The translations under genes and the position numbers were made by a program. From positions 186,001 through 250,000 of the forward strand of contig NZ_FOYL01000008.1 in NCBI RefSeq assembly GCF_900115955.1: DNA of 64,000 bases, written 5' to 3'. Positions 8,570-16,924 of the stretch are shown one piece after another (position 1 is the first letter of the stretch; the number at the start of each line of letters is the position of its first letter). This DNA is from Lentzea waywayandensis (lineage in GTDB: Bacteria > Actinomycetota > Actinomycetes > Mycobacteriales > Pseudonocardiaceae). The notes beneath the pieces were generated by a model that worked only from the letters and a program-made list of their open reading frames with translations, was not told the origin of the DNA and made no database searches.

Positions 8570-9172
8570 ATGCGTTCTGGGGTTCTGGTCATCGTGGCGG
8601 CATTCGCCCTGCTGGCAGGCTGTACGTCGGAGCCGGAAGCGGCGCCGGTCATCGCACCGGACACGCCCGGCGGCTCGGCGCCCACCGTGGCGCCTTCGGA
8701 CGTGAGCGGTGTGATCCCGCCGCCGCCCAACGACGCTGACCGCGAGTACGTGGCGATGATGATCGCCCACCACGAGCAGGCGCTCGCCATGACCAGGTTC
8801 GCTCCCGAACGTGCGCAGAACGAGACGGTGAAGGGCCTGGCGGACCGCATCCGGTTCAGCCAGGAACCCGAGATCGGCGCGATGAAGCAGTGGCAGCGCA
8901 CGTTCAACGCCATCGGAACGCACGGTGACCACGCCTCGATGCCCGGCATGGCCACGCAGGACCAGTTGAACGCCCTGGGCGCGGCGCGCGGCAAGGACTT
9001 CGACCGGATGTTCCTGGAGCTGATGATCAAGCACCACGAGGGTGCGATCAAGATGGCGACGGACGTGCGCGGGGCCGGCACCAACGTCCAGGTCGAGGAG
9101 ATGGCGGACGACGTCGTGGCCACGCAGGACGACGAGATCAACCGGATGAGGAAGCTGCTGACAGAGCTGTGA
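8570..9172 (+). CDS. DUF305 lipoprotein
   Basis: Lipoprotein of 200 residues: short hydrophobic leader with lipobox LLAGC (Cys18), a Pro/Ala-rich linker to about residue 50, then a four-helix DUF305 domain. The domain carries the paired histidine motifs MIAHHEQALAM and MIKHHEGAIKM that mark this ferritin-like family. Such proteins are frequently linked to copper or other metal handling at the cell surface; that role is an inference here. The 3' end overlaps the convergent AfsR-like gene by 35 bp. Confidence 0.88.
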   Translation: MRSGVLVIVAAFALLAGCTSEPEAAPVIAPDTPGGSAPTVAPSDVSGVIPPPPNDADREYVAMMIAHHEQALAMTRFAPERAQNETVKGLADRIRFSQEPEIGAMKQWQRTFNAIGTHGDHASMPGMATQDQLNALGAARGKDFDRMFLELMIKHHEGAIKMATDVRGAGTNVQVEEMADDVVATQDDEINRMRKLLTEL

Positions 9173-11513
9173 GCTTGGCGCGCACGGCGTCGGCGTCGGG
9201 CTGCCCGAGGTCCTCGAACGTCTGGAGCGCCTCCGTCCACGCGCGGTGGGCCGCCTGGCCGTCGCCCATCTCCTCGTGCACCTCGCCGAGGGACACGAGG
9301 GTCACGGCGATGCCGTAGCGGTTGCCGGACGCGCGCGCGGCCGCCACGGACAGGTCGTAGTGGTGGGCGGCGCCGGTCAGGTCGCCCAGTGCGCGCAGGT
9401 TGTAGGCGATGCTGTCGAGGGTCTCGGCCTCGGCGAACCGGTTGCCGTGCTCGCGGTGCAGATCCCGCGCGTCGCGACACGTTCGCAGCGCTTCCTCGTG
9501 GTGGCCGAGCACACCCAGGTACCAGCCCAGGTCGCCCATGGCGTTGGCCAGGCCCATCCGGTCGTCCACCTCGGTGAACAGCGCCATGGCGAGCCTGATG
9601 TGGTGGGTCGAGGCTTCCAGGCTCCCTTGACGTTCGAACACCGTCGAGATGCTGCGGTGCACTCGTGCGGCGCCGCTCTTGTTCCCCTGCTGTTCGTAGA
9701 TCTTCAACGCGCTGCGCAGGTGCGCGGTGCATCGGTCGAAGTCGGTGAACCGGAACCAGGTGTGTGCGACGAGGTGGTGCATGCGTGCGACCGCGTCGTC
9801 GTCGCCGAGTCGTTGTGCCGCTTGCAGTGCGGTGGTCAGCAGGGCGTTCCACTCGCGCCAGCGCGCCTCGCGGTCGAAGTACAGGTGCAGGCACCACGGC
9901 AGTTGCCACGCCTGCACGTCGAACCGCTCGGCCGCGGCCAGCGCGCTCATCGCGATCAGGACCTGGTTCTCGGTCTCGAACCACTGCCACGCCTGCTCTT
10001 CGTCCGCGACGAGTTCGGGACTGACCCCCGGTTGGGCGGCGGCGATCGTGAAGTGCCTGCGGTCCTCGCCGAGGAGGCTGTCCGCGTGGTGCGCGCTGTG
10101 CAGGTAGTGGTCGACGGCCCGGTGCAGGGCGGCACGGGTCTCGACCTGGCCGGCGAGTTCGCGGGCGTAGGCGCGGACGAGGTCGTGCAGTTCGTAGCGG
10201 TCCTTCGAGTTCGTGACGAGGTTCGCGCGGGCCAGTTCCAGCAGTGCCGTGCCCGCGTCGGATCCGGCGAGGCTCGTGGCCGCGGCGGCGGAGATGTCCG
10301 GTCCGGGATGGACACCGAGCAGCCGGAACAACGTCGCTGCGGCCGTGCTCAACCTGGTGCAGGACAAGGAGAACGCGGCGCGCACGCTCGTGGTCGGGTC
10401 GCCGGTGTCGAGGAAGTCCAGCGTGTTCTGCTCGTTGGCGAGTTCGTCGGCAAGCGCGCCGAGGGAGAGGTGGGGATCGGTCGCGGCGCGGGCGCCCACG
10501 ATCGACAACGCGAGCGGTAGCCCGCCGCACAACGTGATCAGCCGTGTCACCGCGGCGGGTTCGGCGGTCACGGGGCCCGCGCCGACGCGTTCGGTCAGCA
10601 GCCCGACGGCCTCGGTGTCGGTGAGCACGTCGAGGTCGAGCACGCGGGCGCCGTCCAGGTCCCTCATGCGGTTGCGGCTGGTGATGACCACCGCGCAGCC
10701 GTCGTGGCCGGGCAGCAGAGGGCGGACCTGGGCCGCGTCCCTGGCGTTGTCGAGCAGGACGACGAGGTTCCTGGCGGCCACCAGTCTCCGGTACAGAGCC
10801 ACCTGGTCGTCGTGGCCGGCGGGCATCCGCGCGGCCGGAACGCCGAGCATGCCGAGGAAACCGCGCAGGGCGTACTCGGGTCGCATGGGCTCGAAGGCGG
10901 GGTCGAAGCCGCGCAGGTTCACGTGGAGCTGGCCGTCGGGGAAGCGGCTCGCCGCCTCGTTGCACCACTGGACGGCGAGCGCGGTCTTGCCGATGCCGGC
11001 GGTGCCGCTGACGACGGTGACCGGTGCGGGCTCGGTGAGCGCGGCCAGTTCGCGATCGCGGCCGGCGAACTGGGCGAGCATCCCCGGCAACTGGCGCGGT
11101 ACGGGGACGAGCGCCTGGACGGCCTCGCGTTCCGCGTCGAGCCTCGCCGCGGCGTCGTGCACGCCGCCGACGTCCTCGAAGGCCTTGCCACGCCACAACG
11201 TGAGCGCCTCGGCGTGGCGGCCCTGGTCGCGCAGTGAGCGGAAGTCCCGCAGGTCCGAGTTCGTGACGTGGACGAGGTACCCGGTGCCGTGCGTGCGCAG
11301 GCAGCTGGCGGCCTCGCCCAGCGCGTGCCGCAGTCTGCTCACGGCCTTGCGGGTGGACGAGGCGTCGCCCAGGTCGTCCAGCGGAACGATCTCACCGGCG
11401 TTCGCGAGCAGCGTCGCGAGGATGGTCCGGCCGCGGCCGGCGGGCAGCGGAACCTCGTGCCCGTCGACCTGCACCCGCAACGGTCCGAGCAGCAGAAATC
11501 GAACGTCCCCCAT
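9138..11513 (-). CDS. AfsR/SARP-like regulator with NB-ARC and TPR domains
   Basis: Large regulator of 791 residues. Residues 1-95 form an OmpR-type winged helix as in SARP/AfsR proteins (FLLLGPLRVQVDGHEV start, SRLRHALGE near residue 60). The bacterial transcriptional activation domain that normally follows looks shortened. An NB-ARC STAND ATPase begins near residue 155 with Walker A GTAGIGKTAL. The C-terminal 300 residues are TPR-like helical repeats. Proteins of this type switch secondary metabolism or stress genes in response to an unknown ligand sensed by the repeats. It lies 18 nt downstream of the ABM gene on the same strand. Confidence 0.88.
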   Translation of the reverse strand: MGDVRFLLLGPLRVQVDGHEVPLPAGRGRTILATLLANAGEIVPLDDLGDASSTRKAVSRLRHALGEAASCLRTHGTGYLVHVTNSDLRDFRSLRDQGRHAEALTLWRGKAFEDVGGVHDAAARLDAEREAVQALVPVPRQLPGMLAQFAGRDRELAALTEPAPVTVVSGTAGIGKTALAVQWCNEAASRFPDGQLHVNLRGFDPAFEPMRPEYALRGFLGMLGVPAARMPAGHDDQVALYRRLVAARNLVVLLDNARDAAQVRPLLPGHDGCAVVITSRNRMRDLDGARVLDLDVLTDTEAVGLLTERVGAGPVTAEPAAVTRLITLCGGLPLALSIVGARAATDPHLSLGALADELANEQNTLDFLDTGDPTTSVRAAFSLSCTRLSTAAATLFRLLGVHPGPDISAAAATSLAGSDAGTALLELARANLVTNSKDRYELHDLVRAYARELAGQVETRAALHRAVDHYLHSAHHADSLLGEDRRHFTIAAAQPGVSPELVADEEQAWQWFETENQVLIAMSALAAAERFDVQAWQLPWCLHLYFDREARWREWNALLTTALQAAQRLGDDDAVARMHHLVAHTWFRFTDFDRCTAHLRSALKIYEQQGNKSGAARVHRSISTVFERQGSLEASTHHIRLAMALFTEVDDRMGLANAMGDLGWYLGVLGHHEEALRTCRDARDLHREHGNRFAEAETLDSIAYNLRALGDLTGAAHHYDLSVAAARASGNRYGIAVTLVSLGEVHEEMGDGQAAHRAWTEALQTFEDLGQPDADAVRAKLTALSAASSSG

Positions 11514-11531
11514 GCGAGGGGAGCGTATCTC

Positions 11532-11858
11532 CTACTCGGTGCGCTGGCGGGGCAGCACCATGTCCTCGGCGTGCTGGAACGTCTCGACGGCGTTCCCGGT
11601 GACGTGCCGCGCGATGCCGCGGTTGCGCTTGTGCGCCTCGCGGAACGAGTCGGACTTGACCCACGCGCGGAAGTCGTCCTCGGTCTCGAACTCGTTGACC
11701 GACACGTACGGCTGGTCGTCCTTCGTCGGCTTGAGCAGCGTGCTGCGCAGCAGGCCGGGAACGCCGGGAAGGTACGTGCGCATGTTGTCGCGGAAGTGGG
11801 CCTCGAACTCCTCCGCCCGTTCGGCGGGCACGAACAGCCGGTTGGTCGCGATGAACAT
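11532..11858 (-). CDS. Antibiotic biosynthesis monooxygenase (ABM) family protein
   Basis: Small ABM-fold protein of 108 residues: N-terminal beta strand FIATNRLFVP, a helix, the strand YVSVNEFETEDDFRAWVKSD, and C-terminal basic and acidic residues. ABM proteins form dimeric beta-barrels; some are haem-degrading (IsdG-like) or cofactor-independent oxygenases, others have no proven activity. A strong AGGAGG ribosome site precedes ATG 11858. The gene faces a TetR gene, and two identical 10-bp boxes lie between them, so it is the probable TetR target. Confidence 0.85.
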   Translation of the reverse strand: MFIATNRLFVPAERAEEFEAHFRDNMRTYLPGVPGLLRSTLLKPTKDDQPYVSVNEFETEDDFRAWVKSDSFREAHKRNRGIARHVTGNAVETFQHAEDMVLPRQRTE

Positions 11859-11881
11859 GCAGGCCTCCTGATTCCGACGCT

Positions 11882-11914
11882 CTGTCGGGAACTATTCCAA
11901 CTCCCTGTCGGGAA
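11882..11914. promoter_or_regulatory. Paired operator boxes between ABM and TetR genes
   Basis: CTGTCGGGAA occurs at 11882-11891 and again at 11905-11914, exactly 23 bp apart (about two helical turns, same face). An AATAGT -10-like element for the ABM gene lies between them on the minus strand. The TetR gene -10 (TACGAT at 11926-11931) lies just downstream. Autorepression plus control of ABM is inferred. Confidence 0.55.
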
Positions 11915-11937
11915 ATCAAGCGCGATACGATCCCGAT

Positions 11938-12528
11938 GTGCCGAGGATCAGCGCAGACACCGTCGCGGAGCATCGCGCCAACCGGTTGCGTGCCCTGCTG
12001 GACGCCGGGCGGGACATCGTGGCGACCGAGGGAGCGGAGGCGCTGACGCTCGCGTCGCTCGCCAGACGTGTCGGGCTGTCGCGGCCGAGCCTCTACGAGT
12101 ACTTCCGCTCGCGCGAGGAACTGGTCGCCGCGATCGTGTCGGACGCGCTGCCGGAGTGGGCGGTCAAGCTGGAGGACGCGGTCAACGGCGCCTCGTCCGT
12201 GCCGGAGAAGATCGAGGCGTACCTGCGGACCGAACTCGCGATCATCACCGACGGCAGCCACGGGGCGGTGGTGGCCCTGTCCGCGCACACGTTGCCGGAC
12301 TCGTCGCGCGAGCAGATCAGGGCCGAGCACGAACGGTTGCTGGCGCCGTTGGTCGGCGTCTTCAGGACGGCCGGGGTGGAGCGGGCGCAGTTGCGGGCGA
12401 TGCTCGTGCACGCGATGGTCGAGGCGACGTCGCGGATGATCACGCCGGGTCGCAACGAGCACAACGAGGCCGTCATCGCGACGTTGCTCGACCAGGTGGT
12501 GCACGGGCTGGACAAGCCCATCAGCTGA
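11938..12528 (+). CDS. TetR/AcrR family regulator
   Basis: Regulator of 196 residues. The N-terminal HTH spans about residues 20-65 (LTLASLARRVGLSRPSLYEYF), followed by an all-helical ligand domain. The GTG start at 11938 is 6 nt from TACGAT, so the mRNA is probably leaderless. The likely targets are its own promoter and the divergent ABM gene through the repeated CTGTCGGGAA boxes. The end overlaps the convergent SDR gene by 8 bp. Confidence 0.87.
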   Translation: MPRISADTVAEHRANRLRALLDAGRDIVATEGAEALTLASLARRVGLSRPSLYEYFRSREELVAAIVSDALPEWAVKLEDAVNGASSVPEKIEAYLRTELAIITDGSHGAVVALSAHTLPDSSREQIRAEHERLLAPLVGVFRTAGVERAQLRAMLVHAMVEATSRMITPGRNEHNEAVIATLLDQVVHGLDKPIS

Positions 12529-13345
12529 ACGGCACGACCTCGCCGTGGCGGACCAGTTCGCCGTAGTGCTCCGGCTTGAGCGGGCCGAGTGCCAGGTCCA
12601 GCAACGCCGTCGCGGCCTGGGCCGGGGTGGGGGCGGTGCTGACGTCCCACCACAGCGCGGACGTCGGCGTGTTGATCATTCCAGGGCACGCCGCGGCGAT
12701 CAGGACGCCTCGGGCGAGGTCGCTGTCGCGGCGTTCGTTCGCGAGGACGCGCACGGCGGCGACCTGGCCGATCTTCGACGGGATGTTCACGAACCCCGGC
12801 CACGCCCCGGAGCGGGCGCGGCCGTCCTTCACCGCGTCGCGCCAGCGGGCGACCTGCACGTCCAGCTCGTCCAAAGAGGACGGTTTGGTGAAGTGCTCGT
12901 GCAGCACCGGTGCGAGGTGCTGGAGGGTGCCGAGCGAGCTGGCGACCACGATCAGCCTGCCGTTGTCGTCGAGCAGCGGCGCGAAGGCCTTCAGGAGCCT
13001 GGTGGTGCCGAAGTTGTTGACCTCGGTGTAGCCGTCGATGATCTCGCGCGGGTCGTCGTCGGGGCCGACGCGCATGACGGCGTTGCCGAAGACGACGTCG
13101 ATTCCGCCGTGCCTGTCGTGGATCTGGGCGGCGAGCTTCGCGGCGGAACCGGGGTCCGCGACGTCCAGGAGCTCGCCGCGGACCTTCGCGCCACCACCGG
13201 GCATCGACCGCACGGCGGTGGTGATCTTCTCGACGTCCCTGCCGGTGAGGTAGACGGTGTCGGTGGGGGCGAGGCGTTGCGCGAGTCCCTCGGCCAGCGC
13301 CAGGCCGAGGCCCTGGGTGGCGCCGGTGACCAGTGCGATCGTCAT
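12521..13345 (-). CDS. Short-chain dehydrogenase/reductase
   Basis: SDR of 274 residues. The nucleotide motif TGATQGLG is near residue 8. The region where the NNAG motif usually lies reads VVFGNAVMRVG, so that motif has diverged. The canonical YxxxK pair is not clear either: the segment around residues 150-165 reads LHEHFTKPSSLDEL. It is therefore either a divergent member or a non-catalytic one. The ATG comes three bases after the stop of the upstream SDR gene, so the two are co-translated. Substrate unknown. Confidence 0.78.
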   Translation of the reverse strand: MTIALVTGATQGLGLALAEGLAQRLAPTDTVYLTGRDVEKITTAVRSMPGGGAKVRGELLDVADPGSAAKLAAQIHDRHGGIDVVFGNAVMRVGPDDDPREIIDGYTEVNNFGTTRLLKAFAPLLDDNGRLIVVASSLGTLQHLAPVLHEHFTKPSSLDELDVQVARWRDAVKDGRARSGAWPGFVNIPSKIGQVAAVRVLANERRDSDLARGVLIAAACPGMINTPTSALWWDVSTAPTPAQAATALLDLALGPLKPEHYGELVRHGEVVPFS

Positions 13346-13348
13346 GTC

Positions 13349-14257
13349 TCAAGCCTTCGCGAGGAGGGTTTCGGAGTACGTCCACAGCCGGGCGGCGTTG
13401 TCCGGGTCGAGGGCGTAGCGGGCGACGCCGTGCAGCGGTGGGGCCTCGCCGCGGCGGTCGACGGTCTGGGCTTCGTCGCAGTCGTCGAAGTAGCGGCCGG
13501 CGATGCCGTCGAGCAGCGGTGAGGTGGCCACCAGGACGGACGTCGCGGCGCCCTGTTCCGGCGTCTTGACGACGCTGGGGTCGACCGTGCCGCTGCCGCG
13601 TCCTTCGGTGTGGCGCTGGAGGTTCGTGTAGATGGCACCGGGCATGACGGCGTTCGCGGTGATGCCGTCGGCTGCCCACCGGCGTGTTGCCTCGACGGCG
13701 AACAGGACGTTGGCGGTCTTGCTTTGGCCGTAGGCGCTCCACGGGTCGTAGGGACGGAACGCGTAGTGGACGTCGTCGAAGACGACCGGCGAGATCATGT
13801 GGCCGGTGGAGCTGACGACGACGATGCGCGCGTTGCCCGCCCTGAGCGCCGGGTGCAGGTTCGTGGCCAGCGCGAAGTGACCGAGGTGGTTGGTGGCGAA
13901 CTGCCACTCCCAGCCCTGCTCGGTGCGCTGCTCGGGGCTCGCCATCACGCCCGCGTTGGCGATGAGAACGTGCAGCGGGCCGTCCCAGGCGCTGGTGAAC
14001 GCGTCGATCGAGGCGAGGTCGGTCAGGTCGAGCCTCGCGACGTGGACGTCGCCGCCGATGTCCCGCGCGGTCCTCTCGCCGGCGGCGGTGTCGCGGACGG
14101 CCAGGGTGACCTCGGCGCCCCTGCCGGCCAGCGCTCGCGCGGTCTCGATGCCGATGCCGGACGCGGCGCCGGTCACGATCGCGCGCTTTCTGGTCAGGTC
14201 GATGCCTTCGGCGACCTCGGCGGCGGTGCTGCTGAATCCGAACGGTGTGGTGATCAC
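13349..14257 (-). CDS. Short-chain dehydrogenase/reductase
   Basis: SDR of 302 residues from GTG 14257, resembling the retinol/WW-domain oxidoreductase-like actinobacterial group. It has the TGAASGIG cofactor motif, LIANAGVM, the catalytic Ser strand VVVSSTGH, and YGQSK as the YxxxK motif. GTG 14257 is chosen because TAGCGT lies 7 nt upstream, the spacing of a leaderless promoter, and because the family usually starts just before TTPFGFSSTAAEV. An upstream ATG at 14308 is possible. The gene faces the LysR gene, its likely controller. Confidence 0.82.
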   Translation of the reverse strand: MITTPFGFSSTAAEVAEGIDLTRKRAIVTGAASGIGIETARALAGRGAEVTLAVRDTAAGERTARDIGGDVHVARLDLTDLASIDAFTSAWDGPLHVLIANAGVMASPEQRTEQGWEWQFATNHLGHFALATNLHPALRAGNARIVVVSSTGHMISPVVFDDVHYAFRPYDPWSAYGQSKTANVLFAVEATRRWAADGITANAVMPGAIYTNLQRHTEGRGSGTVDPSVVKTPEQGAATSVLVATSPLLDGIAGRYFDDCDEAQTVDRRGEAPPLHGVARYALDPDNAARLWTYSETLLAKA

Positions 14258-14328
14258 GCCTTCGACGCTAGGCTCGTCTCGGTCATGCGGGTAGCGAGAA
14301 TCTGTCAACCTGGGTATGCGGGGATGTC

Positions 14329-15240
14329 ATGGCTCTGAGTGACGCGTCGCTGGTCGCGCTGCGGGTGTTCCGCGAGGTGGCCGAACGGGGGACGTTGACG
14401 GCGGCGGCCTCCGCGCTGGGCTACACGCAGTCCGCGGTGTCCCGGCAGATCGCCGCTCTGGAGAAGGCGGCGGGGGCGTCGTTGTTGGAGCGGCGCCACG
14501 ACGGCGTGCGGCTCACGGCGGCTGGACGGCTCGTGTTGCGGCGTGCGGCCGTGGTGGTCGATCAGGTCGATGCGGGTGCACGAGAGCTCGCGGGCCTGCC
14601 GGAGGAGGACGAGAGCACGATCCGGCTCGGATGGTTCGCGACCGCGGGTGCTTGGCTTGTGCCTCAGGCGCTGCTGGCGTTGGGGCGCACTCATCCGTCC
14701 ATCTCCGTCGTCACGCGTGAGGGCAGCACGCCGGCGTTGGTGCGTGCGCTGCGTGCGGGCACATTGGACGTTGCGCTGATCGCGTCGTCACCGCCGTTTC
14801 GTGCGCCCGACGACGAGAGCCCCGCGCTGGAGGTCGACACGCTCACCGAACGCAGCCTGCATGTCGCCGTTCCCTCCGCGCATCCGTTGGCGCGCAACGA
14901 CTTCATCGACATCGACGACCTGCGGGGTCAGCGCTGGATCGCCGGGCTCGGCGACCAGCTGGTGATGGGGGTGTGGCCGGGCCTTCCCGAACGGCCGGTC
15001 GTCGCGCACACCGCGCGGGACTGGCTGGCGAAGCTGCAACTGGTCGCGGCGGGGTTCGGCATCACGACCGTGCCGGCGGCGCTGGCGACGGTCCTGCCCG
15101 CCGGGGTGCGGGTGCTGCCGGTGCGGGGCGGGCCCTCCGAGCAGCGCCGGATTCAGCTCGCCCGGCTGCCGGGACCGCTGCCCGAGCCGGTGGCGCGCCT
15201 GGCCGCGGCTCTGCGGGCCGCCGTGCTGGCGACCGGCTGA
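14329..15240 (+). CDS. LysR family transcriptional regulator
   Basis: LysR-type regulator of 303 residues. The winged HTH at about residues 8-65 contains LTAAASALGYTQSAVSRQIAALE; the rest is a two-lobed effector-binding domain from about residue 95. LysR proteins usually regulate the divergently transcribed neighbour, here the SDR pair ending at 12521, and their own gene. The 71-bp intergenic region must hold both promoters. The effector is unknown. Confidence 0.88.
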   Translation: MALSDASLVALRVFREVAERGTLTAAASALGYTQSAVSRQIAALEKAAGASLLERRHDGVRLTAAGRLVLRRAAVVVDQVDAGARELAGLPEEDESTIRLGWFATAGAWLVPQALLALGRTHPSISVVTREGSTPALVRALRAGTLDVALIASSPPFRAPDDESPALEVDTLTERSLHVAVPSAHPLARNDFIDIDDLRGQRWIAGLGDQLVMGVWPGLPERPVVAHTARDWLAKLQLVAAGFGITTVPAALATVLPAGVRVLPVRGGPSEQRRIQLARLPGPLPEPVARLAAALRAAVLATG

Positions 15241-15244
15241 CGGC

Positions 15245-15262
15245 ATCAACCGATCGGTTGAT
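15245..15262. promoter_or_regulatory. Perfect 18-bp palindrome upstream of the ABC exporter operon
   Basis: ATCAACCGATCGGTTGAT is its own reverse complement and lies four bases after the LysR stop, 57 bp before the exporter ATPase start. With no loop it is more like a dimeric repressor operator than a terminator. No TetR or MarR gene is adjacent on this side. Confidence 0.45.
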
Positions 15263-15318
15263 CCAGGTCGCGCTCGTTGTTCGATGATCTTCGAGCGTTG
15301 TTCTTCGACGCTGGTGGC

Positions 15319-16212
15319 ATGGCAATCATCGAAATGAGCGACCTCGGGAAGAGGTACGGGCCCCGCGTGGCGGTGGACTCGGTGTCGTTCGAGGTGGCCG
15401 AGGGGGAGATCTTCGGCGTGCTCGGGCCGAACGGGGCGGGCAAGACGACGACGGTCGAGTGCGTGGCCGGACTGCGGACGCCGGACCGGGGGAGCGTGTC
15501 GGTGCTGGGGCGGCGGCCCGCTGATGTCCGCGCGTCGATCGGGGTGCAGCTGCAGGACTCGGAGCTGCCGGAGCGGATGCGGGTCAGCGAGGCGTTGTCG
15601 CTGTTCTCGTCGTTCTACCCGGAGCCCGCGGACTGGTCCGAGCGGCTGGGGCTGACCGAGCACCTGGGAGTGGAGTTCGGCCGGCTGTCGGGCGGGTTGA
15701 AGCAGCGGCTGTCGATCGCGCTGGCGTTGGTCGGCTCGCCTCGGGTGGCGATCCTGGACGAGCTGACGACGGGGCTCGATCCGCAGGCGCGGCGGGACAC
15801 GTGGTCGGTGATCGAGGAGGTGCGGGCGGCCGGCGTGACGATCCTGCTGGTCACGCACTTCATGGAGGAGGCCGAACGGCTCTGCGACCGGGTGGCGGTG
15901 TTCCGCGACGGGCGGATCGTCGCGCTGGACACGCCCTCCGCGCTGGTGTCGCGTGTGGACGGTGCCACTCGAGTGCGGTTCGTGCCGTCCGCCGCCTTGG
16001 ACGTGTCGTTGCTGGAGGCGCTGCCGGAGGTGACCGGGGTGTCGTCGGTGGGGGAGCAGCTCGTGGTCAGCGGATCGGAGGACCTGCTGCACGCGGTGAC
16101 GTCCCTGCTGGCGCGGCGGCAGATCGTGGCGCGTCAGCTCCGCGTCGACCAGGTCTCGCTGGACGACGCCTACGTCGAACTCACCGGGGGTCGTCATGTT
16201 GAAGATCATTGA
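15319..16212 (+). CDS. ABC-2 type exporter ATP-binding protein
   Basis: ATPase of 297 residues starting at ATG 15319 (MAIIEMSDLGKRYGP). Walker A is GPNGAGKTT near residue 38, the signature is LSGGLKQR near residue 120, and Walker B is VAILDELTTGLDP, with Leu in place of the usual Pro. The C-terminal 70 residues form the DrrA/CcmA-like accessory domain. It energises the permease encoded next, and their reading frames overlap by 17 bp. A sensor kinase and response regulator follow in the same operon, a layout typical of peptide- or drug-responsive exporters. Confidence 0.88.
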   Translation: MAIIEMSDLGKRYGPRVAVDSVSFEVAEGEIFGVLGPNGAGKTTTVECVAGLRTPDRGSVSVLGRRPADVRASIGVQLQDSELPERMRVSEALSLFSSFYPEPADWSERLGLTEHLGVEFGRLSGGLKQRLSIALALVGSPRVAILDELTTGLDPQARRDTWSVIEEVRAAGVTILLVTHFMEEAERLCDRVAVFRDGRIVALDTPSALVSRVDGATRVRFVPSAALDVSLLEALPEVTGVSSVGEQLVVSGSEDLLHAVTSLLARRQIVARQLRVDQVSLDDAYVELTGGRHVEDH

Positions 16213-16921
16213 GATCGAGGCGCGGTTGTTCGTGCGCGATCGGCTGAACTCGTTGTTCGCGATCCTGTTCCCCAGCTTGTTGTTGCTGGTGCTGGGCGCG
16301 ATTCCGGCGCTGCGCACACCTGACGCGAACTTCGGCGGTCAGCGGTTCATCGACAGCTACATGTCGGCGCTCGTCGTGTTCACGTTGGTGTTCATCGGCT
16401 TGCAACGGTTGCCTGCGGTCGTGGCCACGTATCGCGAGAAGGGTGTGCTGCGCCGGCTGTCCACCACGCCGATGCACCCGGCGCGGCTGCTGGCCGGTCA
16501 GATGGTCGTCAACTTCGCCGCGGTGATCTTGTCGGTGCTGCTCCTTATGGTGGTGGGGTACGTCGTTTTCGGCGTCGACCTGCCTCACCATCCACTCGGC
16601 CTGGCGTGTGCCGTGGTGCTGGGAGGCGCGGGCACGTTCGCGCTGGGCCTGGTGATCGCCGCTCTGGCCCCGAACGCGCGAGCGGCCGGTGGCTGGGCGA
16701 CGGTGGTGTTCATGCTGCTGATGTTCTTCGGCGGCGTGTACCTGCCGCGGTTCATGCTGCCCTCGGTGATTCAGGCGATCGGGTCGTACACGCCTCCCGG
16801 TGTGGAGGCGCTGCAACAGGCGTGGCTGGGTACCGCGCCGGATTGGAGGCATCTCGCGATCATGGGGCTGGTGAGCCTCGTGGCGGGTACGGTCGCGGCC
16901 AGAACGTTCCGCTGGGAGTAG
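16196..16921 (+). CDS. ABC-2 type exporter permease
   Basis: Membrane subunit of 241 residues with about six helices, of the ABC-2 (DrrB-like) family. Helices are evident near residues 20-40, 52-70, 100-130, 140-160, 170-190 and 215-235. The sequence YREKGVLRRLSTTP between the second and third helices is the family's conserved cytoplasmic loop, and MFFGGVYLPR marks the extracytoplasmic region. It works with the ATPase just upstream. Substrate not deducible. Confidence 0.87.
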   Translation: MLKIIEIEARLFVRDRLNSLFAILFPSLLLLVLGAIPALRTPDANFGGQRFIDSYMSALVVFTLVFIGLQRLPAVVATYREKGVLRRLSTTPMHPARLLAGQMVVNFAAVILSVLLLMVVGYVVFGVDLPHHPLGLACAVVLGGAGTFALGLVIAALAPNARAAGGWATVVFMLLMFFGGVYLPRFMLPSVIQAIGSYTPPGVEALQQAWLGTAPDWRHLAIMGLVSLVAGTVAARTFRWE

Positions 16922-16924
16922 CTC

